Shown here piece by piece: positions 36,787-50,930 of a stretch of DNA of 64,000 nt. The stretch is taken from the NCBI GenBank assembly GCA_029852735.1, contig JAQQXO010000024.1, forward strand, positions 310,001 through 374,000, written 5' to 3'. The position numbers were made by a program, and so were the translations under genes. Under the pieces are notes generated by a model. That model searched no databases and was not told the origin of the DNA. It saw only the letters and a list, made by a program, of their open reading frames with translations. Within the stretch, counting starts at the first letter, position 1. Each line of letters starts with the position of its first letter. The DNA is from Persea americana. Lineage: Eukaryota; Streptophyta; Magnoliopsida; Laurales; Lauraceae.

Positions 36787-37728
36787 TTAGTTCCCATGCC
36801 CGTATTTGCCTGATTCCCCTCTCAAAGGAAAATGGATTCCCATAACTGGAAATCGGAAACACCTTAGTGCTGCCTCAAGGAATTCTAGCACGACACTATC
36901 ATAAGCTTTTGCCAGATCAATCTTGACACACATACGGGGAGTCCCTCTCGAAAGATGAAAATTATGGTTCAAATCTTGTGCCACAAGGATATTGTCAGCA
37001 ATACTCCGCCCAGGAATGAAAGCCGATTGCATCGGACTCAGAAGGTTCCCAATAACTGGCTTCAATCTATGCACCAAGATTCGACTAATAATTTTATACA
37101 GCTCATTTGTCAATGAGATAGGCTGAAATTTTTCTGGGGATGTGGCATTTTCACTCTTTGGGACAAGAACTATAAAAGCGGCCTTTAACCGATTTAGCAT
37201 CTGCCCAAGCTTAAAGAAATCCGTAACGGCTTCACAGACATCATTCCCAATTATAGGCCAAAACACCTTAAAGAAATGAGCATTAAAACCATCTGGCCCA
37301 GGAGCCTTATTTGGATTGGAAGCTTTGATCACCTCCTCAATCTCTGAAACTGCTACTGGAAGTTTTAGGCTCTCAGCATCTTCATCAGACACGTAATTAG
37401 AAGGACTAATATAAGAGAGGTCCGGCTGGTGCATATCGACAGTAGGCCCAAGAAGATTAGAGAAGTAAGATACTAAGACTGCAGCAATACCTTGTGGCTC
37501 AGAGAAAGTATTACCTTCCGCGTCTTTGATTTGTGAAATGAATGAATGAGCATGTCTCGCACGCAATAACCTGTAAAAATATTTAGAATTTCCATCCCCA
37601 AGGTTCACAGCAAGGTCCCGCGAGCGCTGCTTGTGCATGCTTTCCTCTGCTAGACTTAATGAATCAAGACCGGTTCTTGCGAACCGTTCTTCTGCCTGGA
37701 GGGTAATATTATATGGATCTGTACTCAT
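36787..37728 (-). pseudogene. LINE RT fragment (unit 11)
   Basis: 313 codons with V168, P190, E199 and N228; private Thr68 to Lys. Confidence 0.92.
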
Positions 37729-38753
37729 TTGGTTTTGAATGGTCTCAAGAAGAGTCCGGGCCTCATGAAGTCTCGTAGGGAGCGGCTGCTGGTGCTTTCT
37801 GCATTCAATAATTTCCTCCTTAGTACCACCCTAAACAAGGGAGTACCACTAATCTCTTCCGCCGAAGCCAACTGGACGACACTGCTGAAACCAGGCATTT
37901 TTAGCCAATAATTGAAGTATCGGAAATGAGATTTGACGGCAGGAGTTGCATTCAGCGACAAAGGAATAGGTGAATGATCAGATAGGCTTGGAGGCAGCAC
38001 TTCATCCTTATCAGTCATGCAAGATGCATTGACAAGAACCCGGTCCAGCTTACATTCGATTCGGGAATCACCCATACTAGAATTAGACCAAGTAAAAGGA
38101 GAACCACATAATTTTAAGTCTAGCAAGCCTGCCTCTTGAACACAGTCATTGAATTCATGAAGCGCCAAAGCTCTTGGGCTCGCCCCTCCTGTTTTCTTCA
38201 TGGCTCCATCGAATAGTGTTAAAGCCAACGGCAACTACCCAAGGCCGTGTGCAGTTATTCTTTGAAACAAGTGATTGCCAGAGCTCCCTTCTTTGGATAT
38301 AGCTGTTGTGTCCATAGCAAGGAGAGAAGAATAACTGAACAGTAGCAAACCTGATATCACAATGAATGAGCTGTGCTTCCACATCAAGAACTTGAAGAGT
38401 AACAACCCTAGGGTTCCATAGCAGCCAAATCCGAGTAGAGGAGCAAATATTAGCATTAGAAAACTCCAACCATCCATTCGGTGTAATAGAACTTTTAAGA
38501 CAGTGTGAAGATGAACGCTTAATTTTTTATTCCAAGAGAGCAACTAGAGAGGCCTTAACAGAAAGAATTTTTCGTCTAACTTCAAGCTGCATAGCAGGTC
38601 TGTTGAGGCGCCTTACGTTCCATATCAGAATCGTCATGAAGACCGATGCTTGGTTCCTTCTCCTTGATACGCATGAACTGGTATAATTTTTTCACTTGAG
38701 CTTGAAGGAGCCATCTCAGGAAGAAGGCTTTTACCTAAATGATGAATCGATGT
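36848..38753 (-). mobile_element. L1-type LINE fragment, antisense (unit 11)
   Basis: Junctions as in unit 1. The EN C-terminal frame at 37725-38234 is of L25/L40 haplotype with private Ser23 to Leu, Ile32 to Val and Leu91 to Pro. Confidence 0.93.
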
Positions 38754-40323
38754 AATCCCACGCATTGCTTTCCTAACCCTAGAATCACGTAAAACTCATT
38801 TTGAAGGAAAACGCAGCTCGGAATATCTTAAAATGCATATTTCAGCCTAGAATCGTAGGAAATGCATCTCAAACCAAACTTGGAGACAACACCCCCCTGA
38901 AATACTTTAGAATCATCAATGACGCGTTTCTATCAAAATATAGGCTACTGATTGCAAGAAATACAGGTTTCAATCGAAAAATGCACAAAACCCCAGGACG
39001 TTAGTTCCCATGCCCGAATTTTCCTGAGTCCCGTCTTAAAGGAAAAAAGGATTCCCGGAACTTCCCAGAGCGCTTCATTCAACCGAGGACTTCTTGAAAT
39101 GCGGTTTGGAGCCAGTGGTTTCGTTGACCCACCATGAACGAGGTTTCGTAATAAAATAGAATAGGAACCGCCCGAAGCACGTATTTCAGACCTGAACAAC
39201 CCAGAAGCCCATCTAATGCATTCCTTCCCCTTGAATCGCCTGAAACGCATTTGAAAACGAAAAGTATCTCAGATTATCCTGAAATGCGTATTTCAGTATA
39301 AAATCGTTGTAAACACAATTCGAACAAAAGACTAGACCGTAATACCCTGATATGACCTAGAATCAACCGGCACGCGCTTGTACCCAAATACGGGCGATTG
39401 ATTGCGCATGATTCTTTTGCCAGTCAGAAACTTGGCGGAATCCCACGATATTCGCTCTTCAGCCCTATTTTTCCTGAAACCCGTTTTAAAGTAAAAGACA
39501 CCAAAGAATTTCAAGAGCGCGTCTCCAAACTATGAATAGCGTGAGATGAGGTTTGCAGCCTACAATTTCGCAGATCCACCTAGAATCTCGAACGAACCGC
39601 CCGAAATACGGATCTCGGTCTAAAACAACCTTGAAACCCCTGCAATGCATTCGTAACCCTAGAATCGCTCGAAAGACATTTGCAGACAAAACGTGTCTCA
39701 GAATATCCTAAATCGTGTTTTTCGGCCTAAAATCGTATGAAACGCATCACAGACCAAGAGACCAAATAGGAACACCCCGAAACGCCCAGTAATCATCCAA
39801 CACGCGTTTTTATCTAAATAGAGGCTCTCGATCGCACGAGATGCGGCTTCCGAAGGGAAACGGCTCTGAATCCCACGAGATTAGCTGTCAAGCACTAATT
39901 TGCCTGAAACCCGTTTTGAAGTAAAAAAAAAAAAAAAATCAAACTATTTTCCAGAGCACATCATCCAACCACCGCGACCTGCTCGAAACGCGGTTTACGG
40001 CCTACATTTCCCAAGTGGCGCTTAAAATCCGGAACAAACTGCGCGACAGACGGGATTCATTCTTAAGAGACCTTGAATCCCACGCATTACTTTCCTAACC
40101 CTAGAATCACGTGAAACTCATTTTGAAGGAAACCGCAGCTCGGAATATCTTAAAATGCATATTTCAGCCTAGAATCGTATGAAATGCATTTCAAACCAAA
40201 CGTGGAGACAAAACCCCCCCTGATATACGCTAGAATCGTCAATGACGCGTTTCTATCAAAATATAGGCTACTGATTGCAAGAAATACAGCTTTCAATCGA
40301 AAATGGCACGAAACCCCATGAGA

Positions 40324-41265
40324 TTAGTTCCCATGCCCGTATTTGCCTGATTCCCCTCTCAAAGGAAAATGGATTCCCATAACTGGAAATCGGAAACACC
40401 TTAGTGCTGCCTCAAGGAATTCTAGCACGACACTATCATAAGCTTTTGCCAGATCAATCTTGACACACATACGGGGAGTCCCTCTCGAAAGATGAAAATT
40501 ATGGTTCAAATCTTGTGCCACAAGGATATTGTCAGCAATACTCCGCCCAGGAATGAAAGCCGATTGCATCGGACTCAGAAGGTTCCCAATAACTGGCTTC
40601 AATCTATGCACCAAGATTCGACTAATAATTTTATACAGCTCATTTGTCAATGAGATAGGCTGAAATTTTTCTGGGGATGTGGCATTTTCACTCTTTGGGA
40701 CAAGAACTATAAAAGCGGCCTTTAACCGATTTAGCATCTGCCCAAGCTTAAAGAAATCCGTAACGGCTTCACAGACATCATTCCCAATTATAGGCCAAAA
40801 CACCTTAAAGAAATGAGCATTAAAACCATCTGGCCCAGGAGCCTTATTTGGATTGGAAGCTTTGATCACCTCCTCAATCTCTGAAACTGCTACTGGAAGT
40901 TTTAGGCTCTCAGCATCTTCATCAGACACGTAATTAGAAGGACTAATATAAGAGAGGTCCGGCTGGTGCATATCAACAGTAGGCCCAAGAAGATTAGAGA
41001 AGTAAGATACTAAGACTGCAGCAATACCTTGTGGCTCAGAGAAAGTATTACCTTCCGCGTCTGTGATTTGTGAAATGAATGAATGAGCATGTCTCGCACG
41101 CAATAACCTGTAAAAATATTTAGAATTTCCATCCCCAAGGTTCACAGCAAGGTCCCGCGAGCGCTGCTTGTGCATGCTTTCCTCTGCTAGACTTAATGAA
41201 TCAAGACCGGTTCTTGCGAACCGTTCTTCTGCCTGGAGGGTAATATTATATGGATCTGTACTCAT
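40324..41265 (-). pseudogene. LINE RT fragment (unit 12)
   Basis: 313 codons; this is the common block IV protein (V168, P190, E199, N228), the same as in units 14-17. Confidence 0.92.
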
Positions 41266-42290
41266 TTGGTTTTGAATGGTCTCAAGAAGAGTCCGGGCCT
41301 CATGAAGTCTCGTAGGGAGCGGCTGCTGGTGCTTTCTGCATTCAATAATTTCCTCCTTAGTACCACCCTAAACAAGGGAGTACCACTAATCTCTTCCGCC
41401 GAAGCCAACTGGACGACACTGCTGAAACCAGGCATTTTTAGCCAATAATTGAAGTATCGGAAATGAGATTTGACGGCAGGAGTTGCATTCAGCGACAAAA
41501 GAATAGGTGAATGATCAGATAGGCTTGGAGGCAGCACTTCATCCTTATCAGTCATGCAAGATGCATTGACAAGAACCCGGTCCAGCTTACATTCGATTCG
41601 GGAATCACCCATACTAGAATTAGACCAAGTAAAAGGAGAACCACATAATTTTAAGTCTAGCAAGCCTGCCTCTTGAATACAGTCATTGAATTCATGAAGC
41701 GCCGAAGCTCTTGGGCTCGCCCCTCCTGTTTTCTTCATGGCTCCATCGAATAGTGTTAAAGCCAACGGCAACTACCCAAGGCCGTGTGCAGTTATTCTTT
41801 GAAACAAGTGATTGCCAGAGCTCCCTTCTTTGGATATAGCTGTTGTGTCCATAGCAAGGAGAGAAGAATAACTGAACAGTAGCAAACCTGATATCACAAT
41901 GAATGAGCTGTGCTTCCACATCAAGAACTTGAAGAGTAACAACCCTAGGGTTCCATAGCAGCCAAATCCGAGTAGAGGAGCAAATATTAGCATTAGAAAA
42001 CTCCAACCATCCATTCGGTGTAATAGAACTTTTAAGACAGTGTGAAGATGAACGCTTAATTTTTTATTCCAAGAGAGCAACTAGAGAGGCCTTAACAGAA
42101 AGAATTTTTCGTCTAACTTCAAGCTGCATAGCAGGTCTGTTGAGGCGCCTTACGTTCCATATCAGAATCGTCATGAAGACCGATGCTTGGTTCCTTCTCC
42201 TTGATACGCATGAACTGGTATAATTTTTTCACTTGAGCTTGAAGGAGCCATCTCAGGAAGAAGGCTTTTACCTAAATGATGAATCGATGT
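40385..42290 (-). mobile_element. L1-type LINE fragment, antisense (unit 12)
   Basis: Junctions as in unit 1. The EN C-terminal frame at 41262-41771 is of L25/L40 haplotype, with CATTCGATTCGG at 41590. Confidence 0.93.
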
Positions 42291-43858
42291 AATCCCACGC
42301 ATTGCTTTCCTAACCCTAGAATCACGTAAAACTCATTTTGAAGGAAAACGCAGCTCGGAATATCTTAAAATGCATATTTCAGCCTAGAATCGTAGGAAAT
42401 GCATCTCAAACCAAACTTGGAGACAACACCCCCCTGAAATACTTTAGAATCATCAATGACGCGTTTCTATCAAAATATAGGCTACTGATTGCAAGAAATA
42501 CAGGTTTCAATCGAAAAATGCACAAAACCCCAGGACGTTAGTTCCCATGCCCGAATTTTCCTGAGTCCCGTCTTAAAGGAAAAAAGGATTCCCGGAACTT
42601 CCCAGAGCGCTTCATTCAACCGAGGACTTCTTGAAATGCGGTTTGGAGCCAGTGGTTTCGTTGACCCACCATGAACGAGGTTTCGTAATAAAATAGAATA
42701 GGAACCGCCCGAAGCACGTATTTCAGACCTGAACAACCCAGAAGCCCATCTAATGCATTCCTTCCCCTTGAATCGCCTGAAACGCATTTGAAAACGAAAA
42801 GTATCTCAGATTATCCTGAAATGCGTATTTCAGTATAAAATCGTTGTAAACACAATTCGAACAAAAGACTAGACCGTAATACCCTGATATGACCTAGAAT
42901 CAACCGGCACGCGCTTGTACCCAAATACGGGCGATTGATTGCGCATGATTCTTTTGCCAGTCAGAAACTTGGCGGAATCCCACGATATTCGCTCTTCAGC
43001 CCTATTTTTCCTGAAACCCGTTTTAAAGTAAAAGACACCAAAGAATTTCAAGAGCGCGTCTCCAAACTATGAATAGCGTGAGATGAGGTTTGCAGCCTAC
43101 AATTTCGCAGATCCACCTAGAATCTCGAACGAACCGCCCGAAATACGGATCTCGGTCTAAAACAACCTTGAAACCCCTGCAATGCATTCGTAACCCTAGA
43201 ATCGCTCGAAAGACATTTGCAGACAAAACGTGTCTCAGAATATCCTAAATCGTGTTTTTCGGCCTAAAATCGTATGAAACGCATCACAGACCAAGAGACC
43301 AAATAGGAACACCCCGAAACGCCCAATAATCATCCAACACGCGTTTTTATCTAAATAGAGGCTCTCGATCGCACGAGATGCGGCTTCCGAAGGGAAACGG
43401 CTCTGAATCCCACGAGATTAGCTGTCAAGCACTAATTTGCCTGAAACCCGTTTTGAAGTAAAAAAAAAAAAAATCAAACTATTTTCCAGAGCACATCATC
43501 CAACCACCGCGACCTGCTCGAAACGCGGTTTACGGCCTACATTTCCCAAGTGGCGCTTAAAATCCGGAACAAACTGCGCGACAGACGGGATTCATTCTTA
43601 AGAGACCTTGAATCCCACGCATTACTTTCCTAACCCTAGAATCACGTGAAACTCATTTTGAAGGAAACCGCAGCTCGGAATATCTTAAAATGCATATTTC
43701 AGCCTAGAATCGTATGAAATGCATTTCAAACCAAACGTGGAGACAAAACCCCCCCTGATATACGCTAGAATCGTCAATGACGCGTTTCTATCAAAATATA
43801 GGCTACTGATTGCAAGAAATACAGCTTTCAATCGAAAACGGCACGAAACCCCATGAGA

Positions 43859-44800
43859 TTAGTTCCCATGCCCGTATTTGCCTGATTCCCCTCTCAAAGG
43901 AAAATGGATTCCCATAACTGGAAATCGGAAACACCTTAGTGCTGCCTCAAGGAATTCTAGCACGACACTATCATAAGCTTTTGCCAGATCAATCTTGACA
44001 CACATACGGGGAGTCCCTCTCGAAAGATGAAAATTATGGTTCAAATCTTGTGCCACAAGGATATTGTCAGCAATACTCCGCCCAGGAATGAAAGCCGATT
44101 GCATCGGACTCAGAAGGTTCCCAATAACTGGCTTCAATCTATGCACCAAGATTCGACTAATAATTTTATACAGCTCATTTGTCAATGAGATAGGCTGAAA
44201 TTTTTCTGGGGATGTGGCATTTTCACTCTTTGGGACAAGAACTATAAAAGCGGCCTTTAACCGATTTAGCATCTGCCCAAGCTTAAAGAAATCCGTAACG
44301 GCTTCACAGACATCATTCCCAATTATAGGCCAAAACACCTTAAAGAAATGAGCATTAAAACCATCTGGCCCAGGAGCCTTATTTGGATTGGAAGCTTTGA
44401 TCACCTCCTCAATCTCTGAAACTGCTACTGGAAGTTTTAGGCTCTCAGCATCTTCATCAGACACGTAATTAGAAGGACTAATATAAGAGAGGTCCGGCTG
44501 GTGCATATCAACAGTAGGCCCAAGAAGATTAGAGAAGTAAGATACTAAGACTGCAGCAATACCTTGTGGCTCAGAGAAAGTATTACCTTCCGCGTCTGTG
44601 ATTTGTGAAATGAATGAATGAGCATGTCTCGCACGCAATAACCTGTAAAAATATTTAGAATTTCCATCCCCAAGGTTCACAGCAAGGTCCCGCGAGAGCT
44701 GCTTGTGCATGCTTTCCTCTGCTAGACTTAATGAATCAAGACCGGTTCTTGCGAACCGTTCTTCTGCCTGGAGGGTAATATTATATGGATCTGTACTCAT
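43859..44800 (-). pseudogene. LINE RT fragment (unit 13)
   Basis: 313 codons; block IV protein with private Arg35 to Leu. Confidence 0.92.
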
Positions 44801-45825
44801 TTGGTTTTGAATGGTCTCAAGAAGAGTCCGGGCCTCATGAAGTCTCGTAGGGAGCGGCTGCTGGTGCTTTCTGCATTCAATAATTTCCTCCTTAGTACCA
44901 CCCTAAACAAGGGAGTACCACTAATCTCTTCCGCCGAAGCCAACTGGACGACACTGCTGAAACCAGGCATTTTTAGCCAATAATTGAAGTATCGGAAATG
45001 AGATTTGACGGCAGGAGTTGCATTCAGCGACAAAAGAATAGGTGAATGATCAGATAGGCTTGGAGGCAGCACTTCATCCTTATCAGTCATGCAAGATGCA
45101 TTGACAAGAACCCGGTCCAGCTTACATTCAATTCGGGAATCACCCATACTAGAATTAGACCAAGTAAAAGGAGAACCACATAATTTTACGTCTAGCAAGC
45201 CTGCCTCTTGAATACAGTCATTGAATTCATGAATCGCCGAAGCTCTTGGGCTCGCCCCTCCTGTTTTCTTCATGGCTCCATCGAATAGTGTTAAAGCCAA
45301 CGGCAACTACCCAAGGCCGTGTGCAGTTATTCTTTGAAACAAGTGATTGCCAGAGCTCCCTTCTTTGGATATAGCTGTTGTGTCCATAGCAAGGAGAGAA
45401 GAATAACTGAACAGTAGCAAACCTGATATCACAATGAATGAGCTGTGCTTCCACATCAAGAACTTGAAGAGTAACAACCCTAGGGTTCCATAGCAGCCAA
45501 ATCCGAGTAGAGGAGCAAATATTAGCATTAGAAAACTCCAACCATCCATTCGGTGTAATAGAACTTTTAAGACAGTGTGAAGATGAACGCTTAATTTTTT
45601 ATTCCAAGAGAGCAACTAGAGAGGCCTTAACAGAAAGAATTTTTCGTCTAACTTCAAGCTGCATAGCAGGTCTGTTGAGGCGCCTTACGCTCCATATCAG
45701 AATCGTCATGAAGACCGATGCTTGGTTCCTTCTCCTTGATACGCATGAACTGGTATAATTTTTTCACTTGAGCTTGAAGGAGCCATCTCAGGAAGAAGGC
45801 TTTTACCTAAATGATGAATCGATGT
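43920..45825 (-). mobile_element. L1-type LINE fragment, antisense (unit 13)
   Basis: Junctions as in unit 1. The EN C-terminal frame at 44797-45306 is of I25/V40 haplotype. Confidence 0.93.
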
Positions 45826-47394
45826 AATCCCACGCATTGCTTTCCTAACCCTAGAATCACGTAAAACTCATTTTGAAGGAAAACGCAGCTCGGAATATCT
45901 TAAAATGCATATTTCAGCCTAGAATCGTAGGAAATGCATCTCAAACCAAACTTGGAGACAACACCCCCCTGAAATACTTTAGAATCATCAATGACGCGTT
46001 TCTATCAAAATATAGGCTACTGATTGCAAGAAATACAGGTTTCAATCGAAAAATGCACAAAACCCCAGGACGTTAGTTCCCATGCCCGAATTTTCCTGAG
46101 TCCCGTCTTAAAGGAAAAAAGGATTCCCGGAACTTCCCAGAGCGCTTCATTCAACCGAGGACTTCTTGAAATGCGGTTTGGAGCCAGTGGTTTCGTTGAC
46201 CCACCATGAACGAGGTTTCGTAATAAAATAGAATAGGAACCGCCCGAAGCACGTATTTCAGACCTGAACAACCCAGAAGCCCATCTAATGCATTCCTTCC
46301 CCTTGAATCGCCTGAAACGCATTTGAAAACGAAAAGTATCTCAGATTATCCTGAAATGCGTATTTCAGTATAAAATCGTTGTAAACACAATTCGAACAAA
46401 AGACTAGACCGTAATACCCTGATATGACCTAGAATCAACCGGCACGCGCTTGTACCCAAATACGGGCGATTGATTGCGCATGATTCTTTTGCCAGTCAGA
46501 AACTTGGCGGAATCCCACGATATTCGCTCTTCAGCCCTATTTTTCCTGAAACCCGTTTTAAAGTAAAAGACACCAAAGAATTTCAAGAGCGCGTCTCCAA
46601 ACTATGAATAGCGTGAGATGAGGTTTGCAGCCTACAATTTCGCAGATCCACCTAGAATCTCGAACGAACCGCCCGAAATACGGATCTCGGTCTAAAACAA
46701 CCTTGAAACCCCTGCAATGCATTCGTAACCCTAGAATCGCTCGAAAGACATTTGCAGACAAAACGTGTCTCAGAATATCCTAAATCGTGTTTTTCGGCCT
46801 AAAATCGTATGAAACGCATCACAGACCAAGAGACCAAATAGGAACACCCCGAAACGCCCAGTAATCATCCAACACGCGTTTTTATCTAAATAGAGGCTCT
46901 CGATCGCACGAGATGCGGCTTCCGAAGGGAAACGGCTCTGAATCCCACGAGATTAGCTGTCAAGCACTAATTTGCCTGAAACCCGTTTTGAAGTAAAAAA
47001 AAAAAAAAATCAAACTATTTTCCAGAGCACATCATCCAACCACCGCGACCTGCTCGAAACGCGGTTTACGGCCTACATTTCCCAAGTGGCGCTTAAAATC
47101 CGGAACAAACTGCGCGACAGACGGGATTCATTCTTAAGAGACCTTGAATCCCACGCATTACTTTCCTAACCCTAGAATCACGTGAAACTCATTCTGAAGG
47201 AAACCGCAGCTCGGAATATCTTAAAATGCATATTTCAGCCTAGAATCGTATGAAATGCATTTCAAACCAAACGTGGAGACAAAACCCCCCCTGATATACG
47301 CTAGAATCGTCAATGACGCGTTTCTATCAAAATATAGGCTACTGATTGCAAGAAATACAGCTTTCAATCGAAAACGGCACGAAACCCCATGAGA

Positions 47395-48336
47395 TTAGTT
47401 CCCATGCCCGTATTTGCCTGATTCCCCTCTCAAAGGAAAATGGATTCCCATAACTGGAAATCGGAAACACCTTAGTGCTGCCTCAAGGAATTCTAGCACG
47501 ACACTATCATAAGCTTTTGCCAGATCAATCTTGACACACATACGGGGAGTCCCTCTCGAAAGATGAAAATTATGGTTCAAATCTTGTGCCACAAGGATAT
47601 TGTCAGCAATACTCCGCCCAGGAATGAAAGCCGATTGCATCGGACTCAGAAGGTTCCCAATAACTGGCTTCAATCTATGCACCAAGATTCGACTAATAAT
47701 TTTATACAGCTCATTTGTCAATGAGATAGGCTGAAATTTTTCTGGGGATGTGGCATTTTCACTCTTTGGGACAAGAACTATAAAAGCGGCCTTTAACCGA
47801 TTTAGCATCTGCCCAAGCTTAAAGAAATCCGTAACGGCTTCACAGACATCATTCCCAATTATAGGCCAAAACACCTTAAAGAAATGAGCATTAAAACCAT
47901 CTGGCCCAGGAGCCTTATTTGGATTGGAAGCTTTGATCACCTCCTCAATCTCTGAAACTGCTACTGGAAGTTTTAGGCTCTCAGCATCTTCATCAGACAC
48001 GTAATTAGAAGGACTAATATAAGAGAGGTCCGGCTGGTGCATATCAACAGTAGGCCCAAGAAGATTAGAGAAGTAAGATACTAAGACTGCAGCAATACCT
48101 TGTGGCTCAGAGAAAGTATTACCTTCCGCGTCTGTGATTTGTGAAATGAATGAATGAGCATGTCTCGCACGCAATAACCTGTAAAAATATTTAGAATTTC
48201 CATCCCCAAGGTTCACAGCAAGGTCCCGCGAGCGCTGCTTGTGCATGCTTTCCTCTGCTAGACTTAATGAATCAAGACCGGTTCTTGCGAACCGTTCTTC
48301 TGCCTGGAGGGTAATATTATATGGATCTGTACTCAT
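47395..48336 (-). pseudogene. LINE RT fragment (unit 14)
   Basis: 313 codons; common block IV protein. Confidence 0.92.
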
Positions 48337-49361
48337 TTGGTTTTGAATGGTCTCAAGAAGAGTCCGGGCCTCATGAAGTCTCGTAGGGAGCGGCTGCTGG
48401 TGCTTTCTGCATTCAATAATTTCCTCCTTAGTACCACCCTAAACAAGGGAGTACCACTAATCTCTTCCGCCGAAGCCAACTGGACGACACTGCTGAAACC
48501 AGGCATTTTTAGCCAATAATTGAAGTATCGGAAATGAGATTTGACGGCAGGAGTTGCATTCAGCGACAAAAGAATAGGTGAATGATCAGATAGGCTTGGA
48601 GGCAGCACTTCATCCTTATCAGTCATGCAAGATGCATTGACAAGAACCCGGTCCAGCTTACATTCAATTCGGGAATCACCCATACTAGAATTAGACCAAG
48701 TAAAAGGAGAACCACATAATTTTAAGTCTAGCAAGCCTGCCTCTTGAATACAGTCATTGAATTCATGAAGCGCCGAAGCTCTTGGGCTCGCCCCTCCTGT
48801 TTTCTTCATGGCTCCATCGAATAGTGTTAAAGCCAACGGCAACTACCCAAGGCCGTGTGCAGTTATTCTTTGAAACAAGTGATTGCCAGAGCTCCCTTCT
48901 TTGGATATAGCTGTTGTGTCCATAGCAAGGAGAGAAGAATAACTGAACAGTAGCAAACCTGATATCACAATGAATGAGCTGTGCTTCCACATCAAGAACT
49001 TGAAGAGTAACAACCCTAGGGTTCCATAGCAGCCAAATCCGAGTAGAGGAGCAAATATTAGCATTAGAAAACTCCAACCATCCATTCGGTGTAATAGAAC
49101 TTTTAAGACAGTGTGAAGATGAACGCTTAATTTTTTATTCCAAGAGAGCAACTAGAGAGGCCTTAACAGAAAGAATTTTTCGTCTAACTTCAAGCTGCAT
49201 AGCAGGTCTGTTGAGGCGCCTTACGCTCCATATCAGAATCGTCATGAAGACCGATGCTTGGTTCCTTCTCCTTGATACGCATGAACTGGTATAATTTTTT
49301 CACTTGAGCTTGAAGGAGCCATCTCAGGAAGAAGGCTTTTACCTAAATGATGAATCGATGT
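47456..49361 (-). mobile_element. L1-type LINE fragment, antisense (unit 14)
   Basis: Junctions as in unit 1. The EN C-terminal frame at 48333-48842 is of L25/L40 haplotype but carries CATTCAATTCGG, the allele linked to I25/V40 in other units, so it is recombinant within about 60 bp. Confidence 0.93.
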
Positions 49362-50930
49362 AATCCCACGCATTGCTTTCCTAACCCTAGAATCACGTAA
49401 AACTCATTTTGAAGGAAAACGCAGCTCGGAATATCTTAAAATGCATATTTCAGCCTAGAATCGTAGGAAATGCATCTCAAACCAAACTTGGAGACAACAC
49501 CCCCCTGAAATACTTTAGAATCATCAATGACGCGTTTCTATCAAAATATAGGCTACTGATTGCAAGAAATACAGGTTTCAATCGAAAAATGCACAAAACC
49601 CCAGGACGTTAGTTCCCATGCCCGAATTTTCCTGAGTCCCGTCTTAAAGGAAAAAAGGATTCCCGGAACTTCCCAGAGCGCTTCATTCAACCGAGGACTT
49701 CTTGAAATGCGGTTTGGAGCCAGTGGTTTCGTTGACCCACCATGAACGAGGTTTCGTAATAAAATAGAATAGGAACCGCCCGAAGCACGTATTTCAGACC
49801 TGAACAACCCAGAAGCCCATCTAATGCATTCCTTCCCCTTGAATCGCCTGAAACGCATTTGAAAACGAAAAGTATCTCAGATTATCCTGAAATGCGTATT
49901 TCAGTATAAAATCGTTGTAAACACAATTCGAACAAAAGACTAGACCGTAATACCCTGATATGACCTAGAATCAACCGGCACGCGCTTGTACCCAAATACG
50001 GGCGATTGATTGCGCATGATTCTTTTGCCAGTCAGAAACTTGGCGGAATCCCACGATATTCGCTCTTCAGCCCTATTTTTCCTGAAACCCGTTTTAAAGT
50101 AAAAGACACCAAAGAATTTCAAGAGCGCGTCTCCAAACTATGAATAGCGTGAGATGAGGTTTGCAGCCTACAATTTCGCAGATCCACCTAGAATCTCGAA
50201 CGAACCGCCCGAAATACGGATCTCGGTCTAAAACAACCTTGAAACCCCTGCAATGCATTCGTAACCCTAGAATCGCTCGAAAGACATTTGCAGACAAAAC
50301 GTGTCTCAGAATATCCTAAATCGTGTTTTTCGGCCTAAAATCGTATGAAACGCATCACAGACCAAGAGACCAAATAGGAACACCCCGAAACGCCCAGTAA
50401 TCATCCAACACGCGTTTTTATCTAAATAGAGGCTCTCGATCGCACGAGATGCGGCTTCCGAAGGGAAACGGCTCTGAATCCCACGAGATTAGCTGTCAAG
50501 CACTAATTTGCCTGAAACCCGTTTTGAAGTAAAAAAAAAAAAAAATCAAACTATTTTCCAGAGCACATCATCCAACCACCGCGACCTGCTCGAAACGCGG
50601 TTTACGGCCTACATTTCCCAAGTGGCGCTTAAAATCCGGAACAAACTGCGCGACAGACGGGATTCATTCTTAAGAGACCTTGAATCCCACGCATTACTTT
50701 CCTAACCCTAGAATCACGTGAAACTCATTTTGAAGGAAACCGCAGCTCGGAATATCTTAAAATGCATATTTCAGCCTAGAATCGTATGAAATGCATTTCA
50801 AACCAAACGTGGAGACAAAACCCCCCCTGATATACGCTAGAATCGTAAATGACGCGTTTCTATCAAAATATAGGCTACTGATTGCAAGAAATACAGCTTT
50901 CAATCGAAAACGGCACGAAACCCCATGAGA

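Larger units (their letters stand above)
35707..39241. repeat. Array unit 11 (3,535 bp), block IV
   Basis: A-run of 14. It is rich in private changes: GACTTAGAATC in M1, AAAATTGTATG in M2, CGCTAGGATCG in M3 and CATATCGACAG in the RT region. M2 has CATCCAACC and M3 GATTAGTTCCC, so the block II stop-loss allele is gone. Confidence 0.98.
39242..42778. repeat. Array unit 12 (3,537 bp), block IV
   Basis: It has the longest A-run, 16. Private CpG transition GAAAATGGCACG in M3 (others GAAAACGGCACG). It is the last unit with TTACGTTCCATATC near the ORF2 start; units 13-18 have TTACGCTCC. Confidence 0.98.
42779..46313. repeat. Array unit 13 (3,535 bp), block IV
   Basis: A-run of 14. Private change ACGCCCAATAATC in M2 (others ACGCCCAGTAATC). 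It is the first unit carrying TTACGCTCCATATC. Confidence 0.98.
46314..49849. repeat. Array unit 14 (3,536 bp), block IV
   Basis: A-run of 15. Private change CTCATTCTGAAGG in M3 (others CTCATTTTGAAGG). Confidence 0.98.
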